Part shown: piece after piece, positions 12,137 through 22,149 of the stretch | How positions within the stretch are numbered: the stretch's first letter is position 1 | Layout: the number at the start of each line of letters is the position of its first letter | Assembly (NCBI GenBank): GCA_050084985.1 | Contig: JBITNC010000001.1 | Location: forward strand, 94,240,001-94,304,000 | Source of the DNA: Nageia nagi | Taxonomy: Eukaryota > Pinophyta | Direction: 5' to 3' | Length of the DNA: 64,000 nucleotides | Position numbers and translations under genes: made by a program | Notes under the pieces: generated by a model | What the model was told of the DNA's origin: nothing | The model's input: only the letters and a program-made list of their open reading frames with translations | Database searches by the model: none

Positions 12137-13265
12137 TCTATTACATTATACAATGGTCCATTACATTGATTGCATTGCCTTGGGTATATTTTTACCCTTT
12201 CTATAATAAATATTCCTTAGTGCTATAAAATGAATTACTTAATACAAGGAAATTTGGTTTTAGGTGTCTACATTTTACCCTTCTTTGAAGATGTGATTGA
12301 AAAAATGAGATTACATATCCAAATAAGAAGTATAGAAGAAATTTTTGAACTATTTATTCAATACTACCATTTTATGATGAAGGTCCTTTGCTACCCCCTT
12401 TTAACTTGGTTTCCCTAGAAAAGCTCCTTGAGTGGTGTAGCTAAGATAAAACCTGAAGAACTATATATTTTTGCCCTTACATTGTTCAACCATGAATCTG
12501 ATTGCTCCTTTATTTTTGATACTCTAGAGTTTGATGTTCTAATATCCATCCCTTGATACAAAAGTGGTTCTTTGATTTTAAATCTTAATTTTTTGATATA
12601 GATGTTGTTGATAGCATGTAAATAGTTTGTAATATCATTAACAACATGAATTTTATTTCATTTGATTTCCTTCTTTTGATGTAAGTACTTGCAAAAAGTG
12701 TTATATATACCTTGCATGAAAATATTTTTGATATGCAGTGAGTTACATCATCTATTGATGGTAAGCAATGTTAGCAATTTGCTTACGATTGCATCATTGA
12801 TTTATCTTTTAAGTGAGTGAACTCTCACTGATCATAACAATGGTTATTAGTGATCATAAATTTAATGTTTATGACCATGATACATTATGATTTTATGGAT
12901 AAAAGAAAAACCTTGTTAATAAGTTGCATCATCCATTGAGGATGAATCAATGTCAACAATCTTGCTTATGGTTGCATCATCATTTTAACTTTTAAGTGAG
13001 TGAACTCTCACTAGCTCTATCAATGGCCATCAACGACCTAGCATTTTTATGTTCATGGTATGCATACATTATAATTTTTTTTTCACATTGATAATGTCAT
13101 GCAGATAGTAATGCATGCCATCAATAACATTGTAACAATCAAATAAATTGTAAAAATAAAAATAAAATATAAAGTACATGTATCTTGCATAAGATATTTG
13201 TTATCTTGCAAGCTACATAATAGTTATTTTACATAAATAAGCATTTAAGATGCATGGAATTGAAG
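12137..13265 (-). other. Gypsy 3' non-coding region with a tandem duplication
   Basis: About 1.1 kb between the end of integrase and the 3' LTR. No coding frame was recognised. A unit of about 180 bp is present twice (about 12724-12896 and 12904-13075), each containing TTTTAAGTGAGTGAACTCTC. The copies are diverged but clearly related. Confidence 0.7.
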
Positions 13266-14345
13266 GTTTTTTATTATTATCTTCCATGCATGGATGATAA
13301 CCTATAAGCTCCTAATCTTGTTGCTTTAATGACAAAAAATGATCCTAACCAATTTGGTTCAAACTTTCCTTTCACTTCATCATTTACAATTGTTTTGTTG
13401 ATGTTCTCCTTAAACATCAAGTATCCTATTTTGAACTCCTTTGGTTTGATTTTATTTTCAAATTCCCTCTTTAGCTTTGCATGATATGACTTATAATGCT
13501 CAATTCCCTTATTTCTCTTTTCATGATCAACTGCTTCCAACTATTGTAATCTTTTCTTTCTTACTTCTTCATCTAATATGTCTCCTTGTAATGAGATTCT
13601 TAGGGATGGTGTATCCAACCATAATGGTACAAAAAACTCATCTCCATAAATTAATGAATATGGTGTTGCCCCAATGGTTGTTCTAATACATGTTCAATAT
13701 GCCCAAAGTGCATGAGGTAACTATTCATGCCAATCTTCTTTGTATCTATCCCATGTTTTTGCCATAATGCATTTTATAGTTTTGTTTGATTCTTCCACTT
13801 AATCATTCCCTTGAGAGTAATATACTAAAGAAAATATTTGAGTAATATGAAACTTAATCATCCTTACCTTTTAAATTTTTCCCATTATCCATGATCAATC
13901 TTTGTGGTAGTCCAACCCTTGTGATAATGTTCTCAATCAACAAAGCAATAATTTTATCCTATGTGATTGATTTCATTTGAATAGCTTCAACCCAATTTGT
14001 AGTAAAATTTGTAGCTACGATGATGAATTTGTGACTTTATTTTGAATGTGGATTAATAAGCCCAATCAAGTCTATGCTCCAAGTTGCAAATGGCCATGGT
14101 GACACTATGTTATTAAATTATTGAGTTATTTTTTTTTTCTAAATTTGAATACTTTTGACATTACAAATAAATCTTAACATGATTCTTGCTATCCTCCTCC
14201 ATTGTAGGCCAATAGTAACTAATTCACAAAAGCTTGGTGTACAATGATTTTACAAATAAATGACCTCCATACAACCCATCATGTGCTTGTTCTAGTGTTG
14301 TTGTTATTTCATGTTGTGTTAAACATCTCAAAAGAGCTCCATCAA
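13266..14345 (-). pseudogene. Gypsy integrase (broken)
   Basis: The minus strand shows the integrase modules in order. Near 14180-14320 is the zinc-binding region with AHDGLYGGHL and WPTMEEDSKNHVKIC plus CQKY (HHCC type). Near 13870-14080 is the core with WSIDLIG and GLPQRLIMDNGKN, containing the first two acidic positions. The C-terminal 13277-13540 frame is open for 87 codons with FKIGYLMFKENINK and FEPNWLGSFFVI, the GPF/GPY-like tail. Stops interrupt the core. The enzyme would join element DNA to the host; here it is inactive. Confidence 0.85.
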
Positions 14346-14399
14346 ATGACATTTTGTATAAGACTTCACCAATAATCACATACTTGATAGTTTTCCTCT

Positions 14400-14935
14400 T
14401 TAATATAACCCTTTCATTTCTATCCTAATTCTTTAGAATTGTTTAATCTTTCAAATAATTGTAAATATCAACATCTTATTATTGAGGATCATCTTCTAGA
14501 GAAATAAAGAATGTGTGTACTTTATCTAGTTGATCAAGGTAAGAAGGTATACCAAGCTTTCTAGTCTTGAGGATAGTTTCTTCATATTCTATCTCAATTG
14601 GTGCTAGTGAAGCTACACTTGCCATTGCATCTGCATATCTATTGTTAGTCCTTGGAATATTTTGAATATTGTACCTATCAAACTCATCAAGCAATTTGGT
14701 AACCACTATCTTGTATGGTTTTAATTTCTCATGTTTTGTATTATATGTATCATTGACTTGATTTACATCTAGTTGTGAACCACCATATATTTCTAAATCT
14801 TTTATTTTTAGAGCCACAACTACTTTCAAACCCAAAATCAAAGCTTCATACTCTACCATGTTGTTAGTGCAATCAAAGCTAAGTTTATATACCATCAAGG
14901 ATTACCTCATTAGTAGGTGACACTAGAATAATACT
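14400..14935 (-). pseudogene. Gypsy second RNase H (RVT_3-type)
   Basis: A minus-strand frame of 139 codons with CTNNMVEYEALILGLKVVV, the 'TNNxAEYEALxxGL' block of the plant RVT_3-type RNase H, then an SQLDVNQVN segment (xDSQLVVxQV) and NRYADAMASVAS (NxxADxLAxLAS). It lies between the RT-linked RNase H and the integrase, the layout of plant gypsy elements with an additional RNase H. The first aspartate of the DSQL motif is changed (GGSQLD), so activity would be doubtful even without nearby damage. Confidence 0.85.
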
Positions 14936-15229
14936 TCACCTACCCCATAAGTACATTTTGATCCATCAAAATACAACATCTAGGCTATAGGTTTGTCCTC
15001 CATATGGCAAACAAACTCATATGGGATTGTCATCTCTTCATCATCACACTATTGACAATGTTCAGATAGTGTTGCATGTCATTAATAGTGTGAATCCTCA
15101 TCATATTCATTTGGAAATTATCCATGCACCATTGTACCATCATTTTGGGGAAATTTTGCTATCAAGTCTATGATTTCTTGCCCTTTCACTAATTTTTGCT
15201 TCACCACATTGATGTCAAACTCTTGTAGC

Positions 15230-16508
15230 AACATCAACCACTTAGCTATACTTCCTAATAAATGTTGCTTTGCTATAAGATATTTCAATGGATTAAATGT
15301 TGCCTTGGTTTTTATGTAGAAAAAACAATACCAAAGAAAAGATTTTCCATAGGGATATATCTTGTTTCATAATCTATGAAAGTTTTGCTAAGATAGTGTA
15401 TTGCTTTTTCTTTATTCTCGTTATCTTTTTGACACAACATTGCCCCCAAGGCATATAATGTGGTTGATATATAAAGATATGCTTCTTTTTCAAAATCCAT
15501 AGGCACCAAAATAGAAGGATTTAACAAATTCTATTTTATATCTTCAAATGCCTTTTTGACACTTATCATACCATACAAACTTGACATCCTTTTTCAATAA
15601 ATGAGTAAATGGCCTACACTTATCTCCAAGTTGAGAAATCAAACTTCTTTCTGAATTTATCTTCCCTTGAAGGTTTCTTAGTTGTTTGAGGTTTTTTGAG
15701 TTAACGTACTCACTATGGCTTTTACCTTCTTAGGATCTACCTTAATGCCCCTTTTTGAAACTATGAAACCAAGTAATTTTTCTATAGCAATACCAAAAGC
15801 ACATTTTTGAGGTTTTAGTCTAAGTTTATACCTTTTGAGAATATGAAATACCTCTTCAAGGAGATCCAAATGATCTTGGCCTTGCTTTGATTTGACCAAA
15901 ATATCATCAACATACACTTCCACTAATTTATGAATATGCTCATGGAAAATAGACACCATAGCTCTTTGATAAGTAGCACCTACATTTTTTAGTCCAAAGG
16001 GCATGACCTTCCAATAAAACTTTCCCAAGGTGTAGTAAAATTAGTCTTATGTTGATTAGCTAGATTGATTAAAATTTGATTATATCCTGATAATCCATCC
16101 ATAAAAGACAAAGTATCATGACCATAAATACTATCCACAATCATATCAATATTTTGGCAATGGAAAATCATCTTTTTGAAAAGCATTATTGATATCATAA
16201 AAATATGTACAAACTCTTATCTCTATAGCAGGTTTAGTATAATGAATAATGTTAGCCATCCATTCTGAATAATCTATTGGTTTAATGAACCCATATTTTT
16301 CAATTTCTTTCTTGACTAATAATGCCTTAGAAGGGTGCATATTTCTTGGTTTATGTTTAATAGGATTAGCTCCTTCTTTAAGTGGTAAATTATGCATAAT
16401 AAAAGAAGGATCTAAACTAGGCATATCAATATAAGACCATGCAAAATTCTTATGATTTTTCAATAAACTTTTTTTTGTACCTTTCTTGTCAAGGTGTTGG
16501 AAGGGCAA
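15230..16508 (-). pseudogene. Gypsy reverse transcriptase and linked RNase H (broken)
   Basis: Three partly overlapping minus-strand frames carry the RT in order. 16146-16508 has KALLVKKEIEKYGFIKPIDY and SEWMANI. 15989-16198 has DTLSFMDGLSGYNQI, the palm motif A region. 15678-16028 has KVMPFGLKNVGATYQRAM, the catalytic YVDDILVKSK and a FIVSKRGIKVDPKKVKAI segment. 15312-15527 holds the RNase H start YLYISTTLYALGAMLCQKDN and KTFIDYETRY. Frame changes at the overlaps show at least two indels, so the RT cannot be made whole. The YVDD box itself is intact. Confidence 0.92.
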
Positions 16509-16743
16509 CTCTAACCTTTATAAACCTCTCTTAATCACTTGTTCTAATGTTGATATCTACTAATTATTCATTTGGTAATGCTAATTCATCCTTTTTCTAC
16601 AATAATAAAGGTAACTCTTGCAATCCATAAATATCACCTATATGATCATCTTCTTGTTGAACCTAAAATACTTCATTAAAATTGACCTATTATCCAAAAT
16701 ATCCATACTCACTAATAATTTAGCTTGTTTGCCTTTTCTTATT

Positions 16744-16974
16744 TTATATAGGAAACTCTAAGTGTGCTCCCATGTATTTTAAGATATCATCATTAGTATT
16801 AAAGTAATCAAACTCAAGTGGTATAGTATCAATAAGCCATAAATCTTCATCAATATTATGAGAAATCTCACAATCAAACTCAAGTGGTATAGTATCATAA
16901 AGCCATAAATCTTCATCAATATTATGAGAAAGCTCAATGATATTACATTCTTTAACAAACATGATAGGTCCCAT
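16744..16974 (-). repeat. 66-bp in-frame duplication in the gypsy polyprotein
   Basis: A 66-bp unit (about 16806-16937) occurs twice in tandem, encoding a 22-residue repeat beginning SHNIDEDLWL and ending PLEFD on the minus strand. The length is a multiple of three, so the frame is kept. It lies in the linker between protease and RT; no function is known for it. Confidence 0.8.
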
Positions 16975-17372
16975 AGTGTCTTTTGTATACTAATCACTAC
17001 TCAATCCATTCTTATTTCTTTGAGCTCCTAAATCAGTAGGAAATACCCTATTCTAATTTGCCTAAACCTCCTTCTTTAATACTTCCAATTTTTTTATCAT
17101 GTCTTTATGTACAAAAGGAGATGGAAAAGTTTTATTCATTATGTTTTTTGTATGATCATTCATTGAGGCCACTAGGTTGGGGGATATTATTGCTACAGAG
17201 CAAGAACCCTATCATCTTCACTATTTTCACATCATTGATAGTGTGTAGATAATATTGCACATTGATGACCTTCAATATTGAGTAGTTTTTATCTTCTTAA
17301 ATATTTTATAGATATTATTAGATCAAATTTCTCAATTTTGTACATTCCCATTCTTGTCTCTGTAATTTGGAG

Positions 17373-17911
17373 CTATTTTTCTATTTTCACCACTACTGAG
17401 TCTACTTCCAAAGGTACAATTTCATATATAGGACAAGTCATAGTGAATTCATAGATTTTTGCTACATTGCATAAGGCATATGGTTCTTGATCACCTATTA
17501 CTGTATGTACCTCACCTTGATATTCAAATTTTAACCTGCCATGTATTATTGATGGTACTACATCCATATCATGAATTCAAGGTCTTCCTAACAAAGGGTT
17601 ATAATATAATTTTGAATTTACAACCTAAAATCAAGTTTCAACCATTTTGATCCTTATTGTGACCAAAATTATGACTATTCCAAGTGGATTTTTTATGAAC
17701 TATCATATGGTCTAATTTAGAATGTGGCTTCTTCTAAAGGAGGTATTTTTACACCCTTCTCTTGAAGTTGTATCAATAATTTATGAGAACACATACTAAT
17801 AATTGATACATTGTCTACCATTATTCTTTTTATTTCCCATCCTTCTATCATAGATGTGATGTAAAATGCTAAACACTCAACAAGAATTTCTTTACTAAGT
17901 TTTTTAGACAT
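17373..17911 (-). pseudogene. Gypsy protease region
   Basis: Retropepsin-like segment. The 17717-17911 frame contains KRIMVDNVSIISMCS where the family has 'xxVDxGSSxNxxP', so the catalytic Asp is present but the D-(S/T/N)-G-S motif is altered (Gly to Val). Frame 17373-17567 has VVPSIIHGRLKFEYQGEVHT and IGDQEPYALCN, resembling the segment downstream of protease in plant gypsy elements. The position between gag and RT agrees. Frames are separate and interrupted. Confidence 0.7.
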
Positions 17912-18159
17912 ACAAAATGTAATTCCATCACATTCCTTAATAGATCTAAGTTATTCTAAAAACATAGTAGTAGTCATATTGGTGGGAATAGTTTCATTTT
18001 TGAACAAAGCATTCAATATCTTTTGATGTTTTTAAGATGTAGATATGAGATCATACAAGCTAATCTTAGTAGAGTAATTTTCAATTGCTAAATCAATGTA
18101 TAAGCTTTAGGATCAGGTGAACACTTACTTGTTTAGTAGTAATTGAATTTGGAATGTTC

Positions 18160-19340
18160 CTTGAACATCCCTTTCATAATGTAGCATAAATATTTTTATC
18201 AAATAAAACTATATTTACTACAATCTCTAGATTTGAATCATTTTGATTAATTTCATATTTCCCTTGTGTAATAAGGTCCAAAATCATAGCTTCTAATGCT
18301 TTACAAAAATTTGTAGAATGACATCTTCTTTGATGAAAAGCACAATAAGCATCAAAATTTCCCATTGAAACAGTATCATCTTTTTCTTTTTTATCTAATG
18401 GATACAATAAACCCTTCTTAGTCTGAATCTCAAAATGAACCTTGGATGAATTGGAAATGTATATCTTCTATTTCTTATTGTGTTTGATCTTGTTAATGTA
18501 GTGGTAGGTGCAAGTGCAATTACATCAACCATATTTATTGTCTTGTCCTCCTTCTTGGTGTATGTCTTACAATTCTATTTATTGTAAGGAGTATAAGTAT
18601 ACTTGAGATTTTCTAACTCCAGCAAATAAATTTCCTTTTGTAACAATTATTTTACCAATACCCCAAATCCAATACCTTTCTTAGTTGGAGCATGCAAATT
18701 AATAATTGGAAAAATAGAAACTTTGAATATACCAAAAATTTCACTTTCATCCAACTTGCTATGAATAGATTACCATACCTTTTTTAATCTCTAAATATAC
18801 TTCTTTAGGGTTTCATTGCTTCCTTGGTGCATGGCATATAATTCTATAATGGTTCCTTATTCTTTGATATTATACTTGTATTTGATTCATGAATACTTAT
18901 ACCAATGACTTGAATGAATCTATGGATCCCACTGATAAATTGTAGAACCATTGGTTAGCATCACCTTTCAAACTCCCTATGAAAAAATTTATCATCAATT
19001 TCTCCTCTAATCCTAGTTTCAATAAGCACTCCTTCTTAAAGCTAATAAGATTTTGTTTTAGGTCTTGATTACCACTAAACATATCAAAAATTGGGGCCTT
19101 ATGATCAAGTGGTAGGGTATAATTATGGATATCATCTGATAAGGGTATAGTAAAACAACATAATAATCTTCTTATTTTTATTAGGATATCTTGCTATTAT
19201 CAAGATTGGTTACCCTTGCAGTTATGGCTAGATCTATAGCTAACTATGAATTACTACTTGAAATCTACATCACAACCACTTGCTTGGCTAAGTCTTGCAC
19301 TATTTTGGCTAATTTTGTCACAATTTGCTCCATTTTCATA
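18160..19340 (-). pseudogene. Gypsy gag (broken)
   Basis: The minus-strand frame 18897-19082 matches the retrotransposon gag core: LGLEEKLMINFFIGSLKGDA followed by NQWFYNL (the 'L.G.A..WF..L' pattern). Frame 18174-18407 gives the gag C-terminal part with GNFDAYCAFHQRRCHSTNFC, a Cys/His-rich segment followed by A-I-L-D-L-I, as in plant gypsy gags whose zinc knuckle reads C-x-x-H-x(n)-H-x-T-x-x-C. Several stops lie between the blocks. Gag would form the particle that packages element RNA. Confidence 0.8.
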
Positions 19341-19457
19341 TCGTTGATAGTGAAAAAATAGTCTTTGCATGCTATTAACAATGTTAATTCTCCATAAAAA
19401 TCTTGCAAGATCTCATTGCTAGGGCAAGATGAATCAAAATAGTCAAGTTCACCAACT

Positions 19458-19937
19458 TGTAAATAATAAATTAAAGCACTATTTTTCTATAATATAATAT
19501 TGAATCATGTATCAAAAAATATGGCATATTTACGAACATGATAAATGAGATATCTTTGTCAAATTTTCATACATATGAAATAATAAGAATCATGCATCAA
19601 TTGCAACAACAAACCATAAGAAATGAATGCCATTAATAGCCTTAGAGGAGCACATTTTTAACAAACCAAAATATGTAGATCCATGAGAAGAAATTGAAAT
19701 GCATGAAATAAGATGAAGGGTATAATAGATCTAAGAATGGATGGTGTTACAAAACACCTTTATTGGTAGGATAAAATGATATTGCATGTTCTAATATTTC
19801 TCTCTATTTATCTTCTTATCTAAGATCTTCCCTTTATGTTGCTTTTGATATTCTTTTATAGCAACATTTTGATACTCTTTGATTCTTGGGATCATTGCAT
19901 ATTACATTGTTTATGGTGTCTTTCTTGATGTTTTACA
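19458..19937 (-). repeat. 5' LTR of the nested gypsy
   Basis: 480 bp aligning with 11660-12136. On the minus strand it begins TGTAAAACATCAAGAAAGAC and ends TTATTTACA. The internal sequence directly after it (19430-19457) is the likely primer site, but no tRNA match was recognised. Confidence 0.88.
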
Positions 19938-20545
19938 CTTCTTAAATTCATTTTTAGGAATCTAAAATATGAAATCATTAATACATGCATGGTATGAATT
20001 ATACTTCACCCCTACATCCTTCAAAATATCATGTTCCTTTTTTCATGAATCTGGGATGACATTATTACTTGGAAACAACTTTCCTTTTAGTAACCTATAA
20101 TACTAATGAAAAATAATTTATGTAGTTAATTTGATAGAAATTAAAATATCAAAAAATAAATAAAATTCATACCTCAGAAGAGAAGTGAAACTTGTATCTA
20201 ACCATATATGTTTGGCTTTTATGTTCATCATATGTAGGATCATCGATAATAAAGTTTTATTTATTTCTTCATATAATTTAGTTTTGGAAGTACTATACAT
20301 ACTATCTCATTCTAACTCATCATCTATTTCATTATCATCTCTTTCATCATCATAAACATGAACATAGAGGGACTCAAGTAAACCATCACTTCCATTTTCT
20401 TCATCAACATTATCATCATCATCATCATGACCAATATTATCCTCTCTTAATTCATCATCATTAGTGCTTGAATTGCATATAGGTATTTGAATAGGAGCTA
20501 TTGGATTTGCTTTAGACATAAACTATGCATATTGTTCAATGGTCC
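19938..20545 (-). pseudogene. CACTA transposase N-terminal region (5' part, cut by gypsy)
   Basis: Minus frame 20307-20519 begins MSKANPIAPIQI and runs into an acidic stretch rich in Asp and Glu. Frame 20118-20300 has YSTSKTKLYEE and MMNIKAKHIWLDTSFTSLL, matching the 'LYPGCxxxSxLxxxVxLxHxKxxxxWSxKSFxxLL' start of the plant CACTA transposase family. Near 19960-20080 comes EHDILKDVGVKYNSYHACIN, matching 'LLxGLGLxYxKIHACxND'. The frame then meets the gypsy LTR at 19937 and resumes at 11659. The acidic leader with Met at 20519 is a possible start, though an upstream exon is possible. Confidence 0.85.
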
Positions 20546-20639
20546 ATGCTTTTTGTAGTATCTTATTATCTCTTCTACTTACATTATTTTTATGTAATAT
20601 TGGTGTAACAGTTATCATTCTTGAGTGCTCATGATGACT

Positions 20640-20850
20640 ATTTGTTTATTATTAAATTAGTTGTTACAAACCATTAATTCAAAATTTAAAAAAATAAGTG
20701 TAACAAGTACAAAGTAATTTGATACATCCATTGATACACATGATCCATACATATAATTTGATACATCCATACATACAAATTGATATATCTAAACATACAT
20801 ATGATCCATACATACAAATTGATACATCCATTCATACAAATCAATAATAT
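20640..20850. repeat. Short tandem repeats (GATACATCCATACATACAAATT type)
   Basis: About 20700-20845 holds several imperfect copies of a unit of roughly 21-30 bp built on ATACATCCATACATACAAATTGAT. No coding role is apparent; it lies just upstream of the transposase N-terminal block. Confidence 0.7.
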
Positions 20851-21021
20851 ATTAATTTTTATTTTTGGGCTTTGGTCCTAGATGAATTATTACATTTTTA
20901 TCACCTCCTAACTTTAAACTTCATGCTTTACATCTTAGAGTAGGTCTCCTATATCTATAGTGAACTAATAGCTAATCACCAATATTAAGAGTTTTAATAG
21001 GAATAAAAACTATTTAACTAC

Positions 21022-21306
21022 TTATTTTCTCTGCATGAAGTCTTCTTTATCATTAGTACATTGGTGAAATTCACAATCTGGTTCCAAATTTTTTCCTACA
21101 CAACTATTTATGTATCTAGCTATGTTTCCTTGTATTTTTGGTCGAACATTAATGTGTAAGAGTTCTAAACACTTCAAACATGGAATATCAAAATCATTTG
21201 CACATAATCCATATGTTAGTAATCTAGACTTAGCATCAATCTTGTATTTACTAGCATATAAGTATTTATGAATATTAGGATCACATGCTTTAATTTTATT
21301 TGCCAT
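21022..21306 (-). CDS. Unrecognised 94-codon frame upstream of the transposase
   Basis: A minus-strand open frame starting MANKIKACDPNIHKYL, with four or more Cys residues spread through the C-terminal half (CLKCLELL, SCVGKN, CEFHQC). It lies just upstream of the transposase N-terminal block on the same strand, where plant CACTA genes often carry a small N-terminal 'transposase-associated' domain with Cys residues. The match to that domain is not convincing, so it may be a first exon of the transposase, a separate small protein, or chance. Confidence 0.35.
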   Translation of the reverse strand: MANKIKACDPNIHKYLYASKYKIDAKSRLLTYGLCANDFDIPCLKCLELLHINVRPKIQGNIARYINSCVGKNLEPDCEFHQCTNDKEDFMQRK

Positions 21307-21548
21307 GTATATGGATTGGTTATTAAATAATGATTAGGATTAAAATATATTATTTTGTAACTTAATAGTTATTATTATATCACATGGATTGATATAAGTT
21401 CCTTTTCTTATTAAAAGATACTTTTAGCTACTTATTCTATCATGTTGTTGACCATATTATATTATTGATTAATATTTAGGGCTTAACAACCAACCCATTT
21501 TATTGTTAACCATATTATAAATGTTCAAATATAATTTTATATTCATAG

Positions 21549-21900
21549 GGTATAACCCTAACCCTACTAGCCCTAACCCTAATCACTACTAACCCTAACC
21601 TTAACTATTACTTAACCCTAACCCTAACTAATAACAACTAACTCTAGCCCTAACCACTAACCCTAACTAATAACCACTAACCATGCCTAACCCTAACCCT
21701 AATGCTAACCACTACTAATACTAACCCTAATCCTAACCCTTAACACTAACCCTAACCTTAACCCTAACTACTAAACCTAACCCAAACTATTAACCTTAAC
21801 CCAAACCATAATTGCTAACCCTAACCTAAACCCTAATTGCTAACCCTAGCCCTAACCTTAATTGTTAATCCTAACCAAAACCCTAATCGCTAACCCAAAC
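21549..21900 (+). repeat. Degenerate telomere-like (CCCTAA/CCCTAAC) tract
   Basis: About 350 bp dominated by CCCTAA, CCCTAAC, CTAACC and variants, with interruptions such as CTACTAG and ATAACAACTA. Perfect runs are short (two or three units). The most common register is the 6-bp CCCTAA, not the usual plant 7-bp CCCTAAA. It lies between the minus-strand transposase and the plus-strand accessory gene of the CACTA element. Confidence 0.9.
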
Positions 21901-22149
21901 GACCATGATTTAATTTAAATTTTTTTTTATTTTTTTTTTAAATAAGCATTTTTGAATGTAAATTTTGATGCAAAAAAATACACAAATTTGCATCACTTTC
22001 CTTAGAATCATTTCTAGGTAAGAGGGGATACAAATTTGGTTTTACAACAAGAGAGCACCAAGTAAATGGCCTTATAGCTCATTTCACTTGAATATAACTC
22101 AAACTCTACCTCATTTCACTCAATTTTAACCTATGTTTTTATTGTTTAG

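Larger units (their letters stand above)
11660..19937 (-). mobile_element. Ty3/gypsy retrotransposon nested in the CACTA transposase
   Basis: Direct repeats of about 480 bp at 11660-12136 and 19458-19937 bound a minus-strand gypsy polyprotein in the order gag, protease, RT, RNase H, integrase. On the element's strand the LTR begins TGTAAAACATCAAG or TGTCAAACATCAAG and ends in CA (plus strand TGTAAATAAT). Integrase lies after RT, which defines Ty3/gypsy. No clean 5-bp duplication is visible (left flank AATAA, right flank CTTCT), so an end may have been altered. The host frame continues on both sides, so the insertion position is secure. Confidence 0.88.

Noticed and set aside
13477-13686. Plus-strand 69-codon frame
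   Set aside because: Complement of the gypsy integrase C-terminal region, which is clear on the minus strand.
11655-19942. A 5-bp target duplication for the nested gypsy
   Set aside because: The flanks AATAA and CTTCT do not match, and shifting the LTR ends by a few bases did not give a match.
21549-21900. True chromosome end
   Set aside because: The tract is short, degenerate and embedded within a CACTA element with sequence continuing on both sides.
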